The notes under the pieces were generated by a model. The model was not told where the DNA came from. It searched no databases and saw nothing but the letters and a program-made list of their open reading frames with translations. 64,000 nucleotides of DNA, taken from contig NZ_FOWD01000009.1 of NCBI RefSeq assembly GCF_900115365.1, positions 62,001 to 126,000 of the forward strand. Reading direction: 5' to 3'. Position numbers and translations under genes: made by a program. Numbering within the stretch: the stretch's first letter is position 1; each line of letters opens with the position of its first letter. This document shows positions 63,967-64,000 of this stretch, in pieces. The stretch is from Anaerocolumna aminovalerica (lineage in GTDB: Bacteria > Bacillota > Clostridia > Lachnospirales > Lachnospiraceae).

Positions 63967-64000
63967 TGTATCACACACCGGCCAAACGACCGGGGTTTTA

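Overview
The window is AT-rich DNA with strong Shine-Dalgarno sites. It reads as a chromosomal segment of an anaerobic low-GC Firmicute, most likely a Lachnospiraceae-type clostridium. Pointers are a SleB-type cell-wall hydrolase, FeoA/FeoB with the small Cys-rich partner, a clustered dgt-dnaG-rpoD-trmK block, a BglG-type antiterminator with a textbook RAT site, many Ig-like (BIG_2) surface proteins and FeS/flavin redox enzymes. The family assignment is inference; no 16S or other taxonomic marker is present. No integrase, transposase or CRISPR array was seen.

Layout. 1-3.0 kb: end of an exopolysaccharide operon (sugar-phosphate transferase, epimerase, GT4 transferase, acyltransferase cut by the window edge) behind one promoter. 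3.2-12.3 kb: cell-surface polymer genes (O-antigen ligase-like protein, TagGH-like exporter, a pyruvyltransferase-ferredoxin-FrhB fusion, a GT2-TagF-like fusion). 12.4-14.8 kb: a large Ig-like exported protein with tandem promoters and a 5' leader, possibly an S-layer protein. 15.5-18.2 kb: threonine synthase and a SleB-type hydrolase. 18.8-21.4 kb: an AP2-domain protein with a degenerate HNH core and an Ig-like/DUF6273 surface protein. 21.8-28.3 kb: a two-component system with an ABC-2 exporter and an 880-residue membrane partner.

28.7-42.5 kb: a leftward catabolic locus of unknown substrate. A LivKHMGF-type importer is followed by an IlvD-type dehydratase, a LacI regulator, a ketose-3-epimerase-like TIM barrel, an FeS old-yellow-enzyme relative, a zinc dehydrogenase, an SDR and a fumarate-reductase-like flavoprotein. 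Its first gene has a perfect TTGACA-17-TATAAT promoter between two identical 14-bp palindromes. Three start codons in the locus, and one 16 kb away, are preceded by copies of the same structured element, which ends in the Shine-Dalgarno sequence.

43-46 kb: RNase P RNA, a lipoprotein, a gene broken by one in-frame stop and a membrane protein. 46-53 kb: housekeeping genes (nucleoside kinase, trmK, rpoD, dnaG, dgt). 53-55.5 kb: Fur-type iron uptake. 55.7-59 kb: PTS sugar uptake under RAT/antiterminator control. 59-64 kb: a VWA lipoprotein, a tmRNA-3'-end-like relic, a MATE exporter behind a leader-peptide attenuator, an Ig-like secreted protein, and a 17-residue peptide with eight consecutive arginines.
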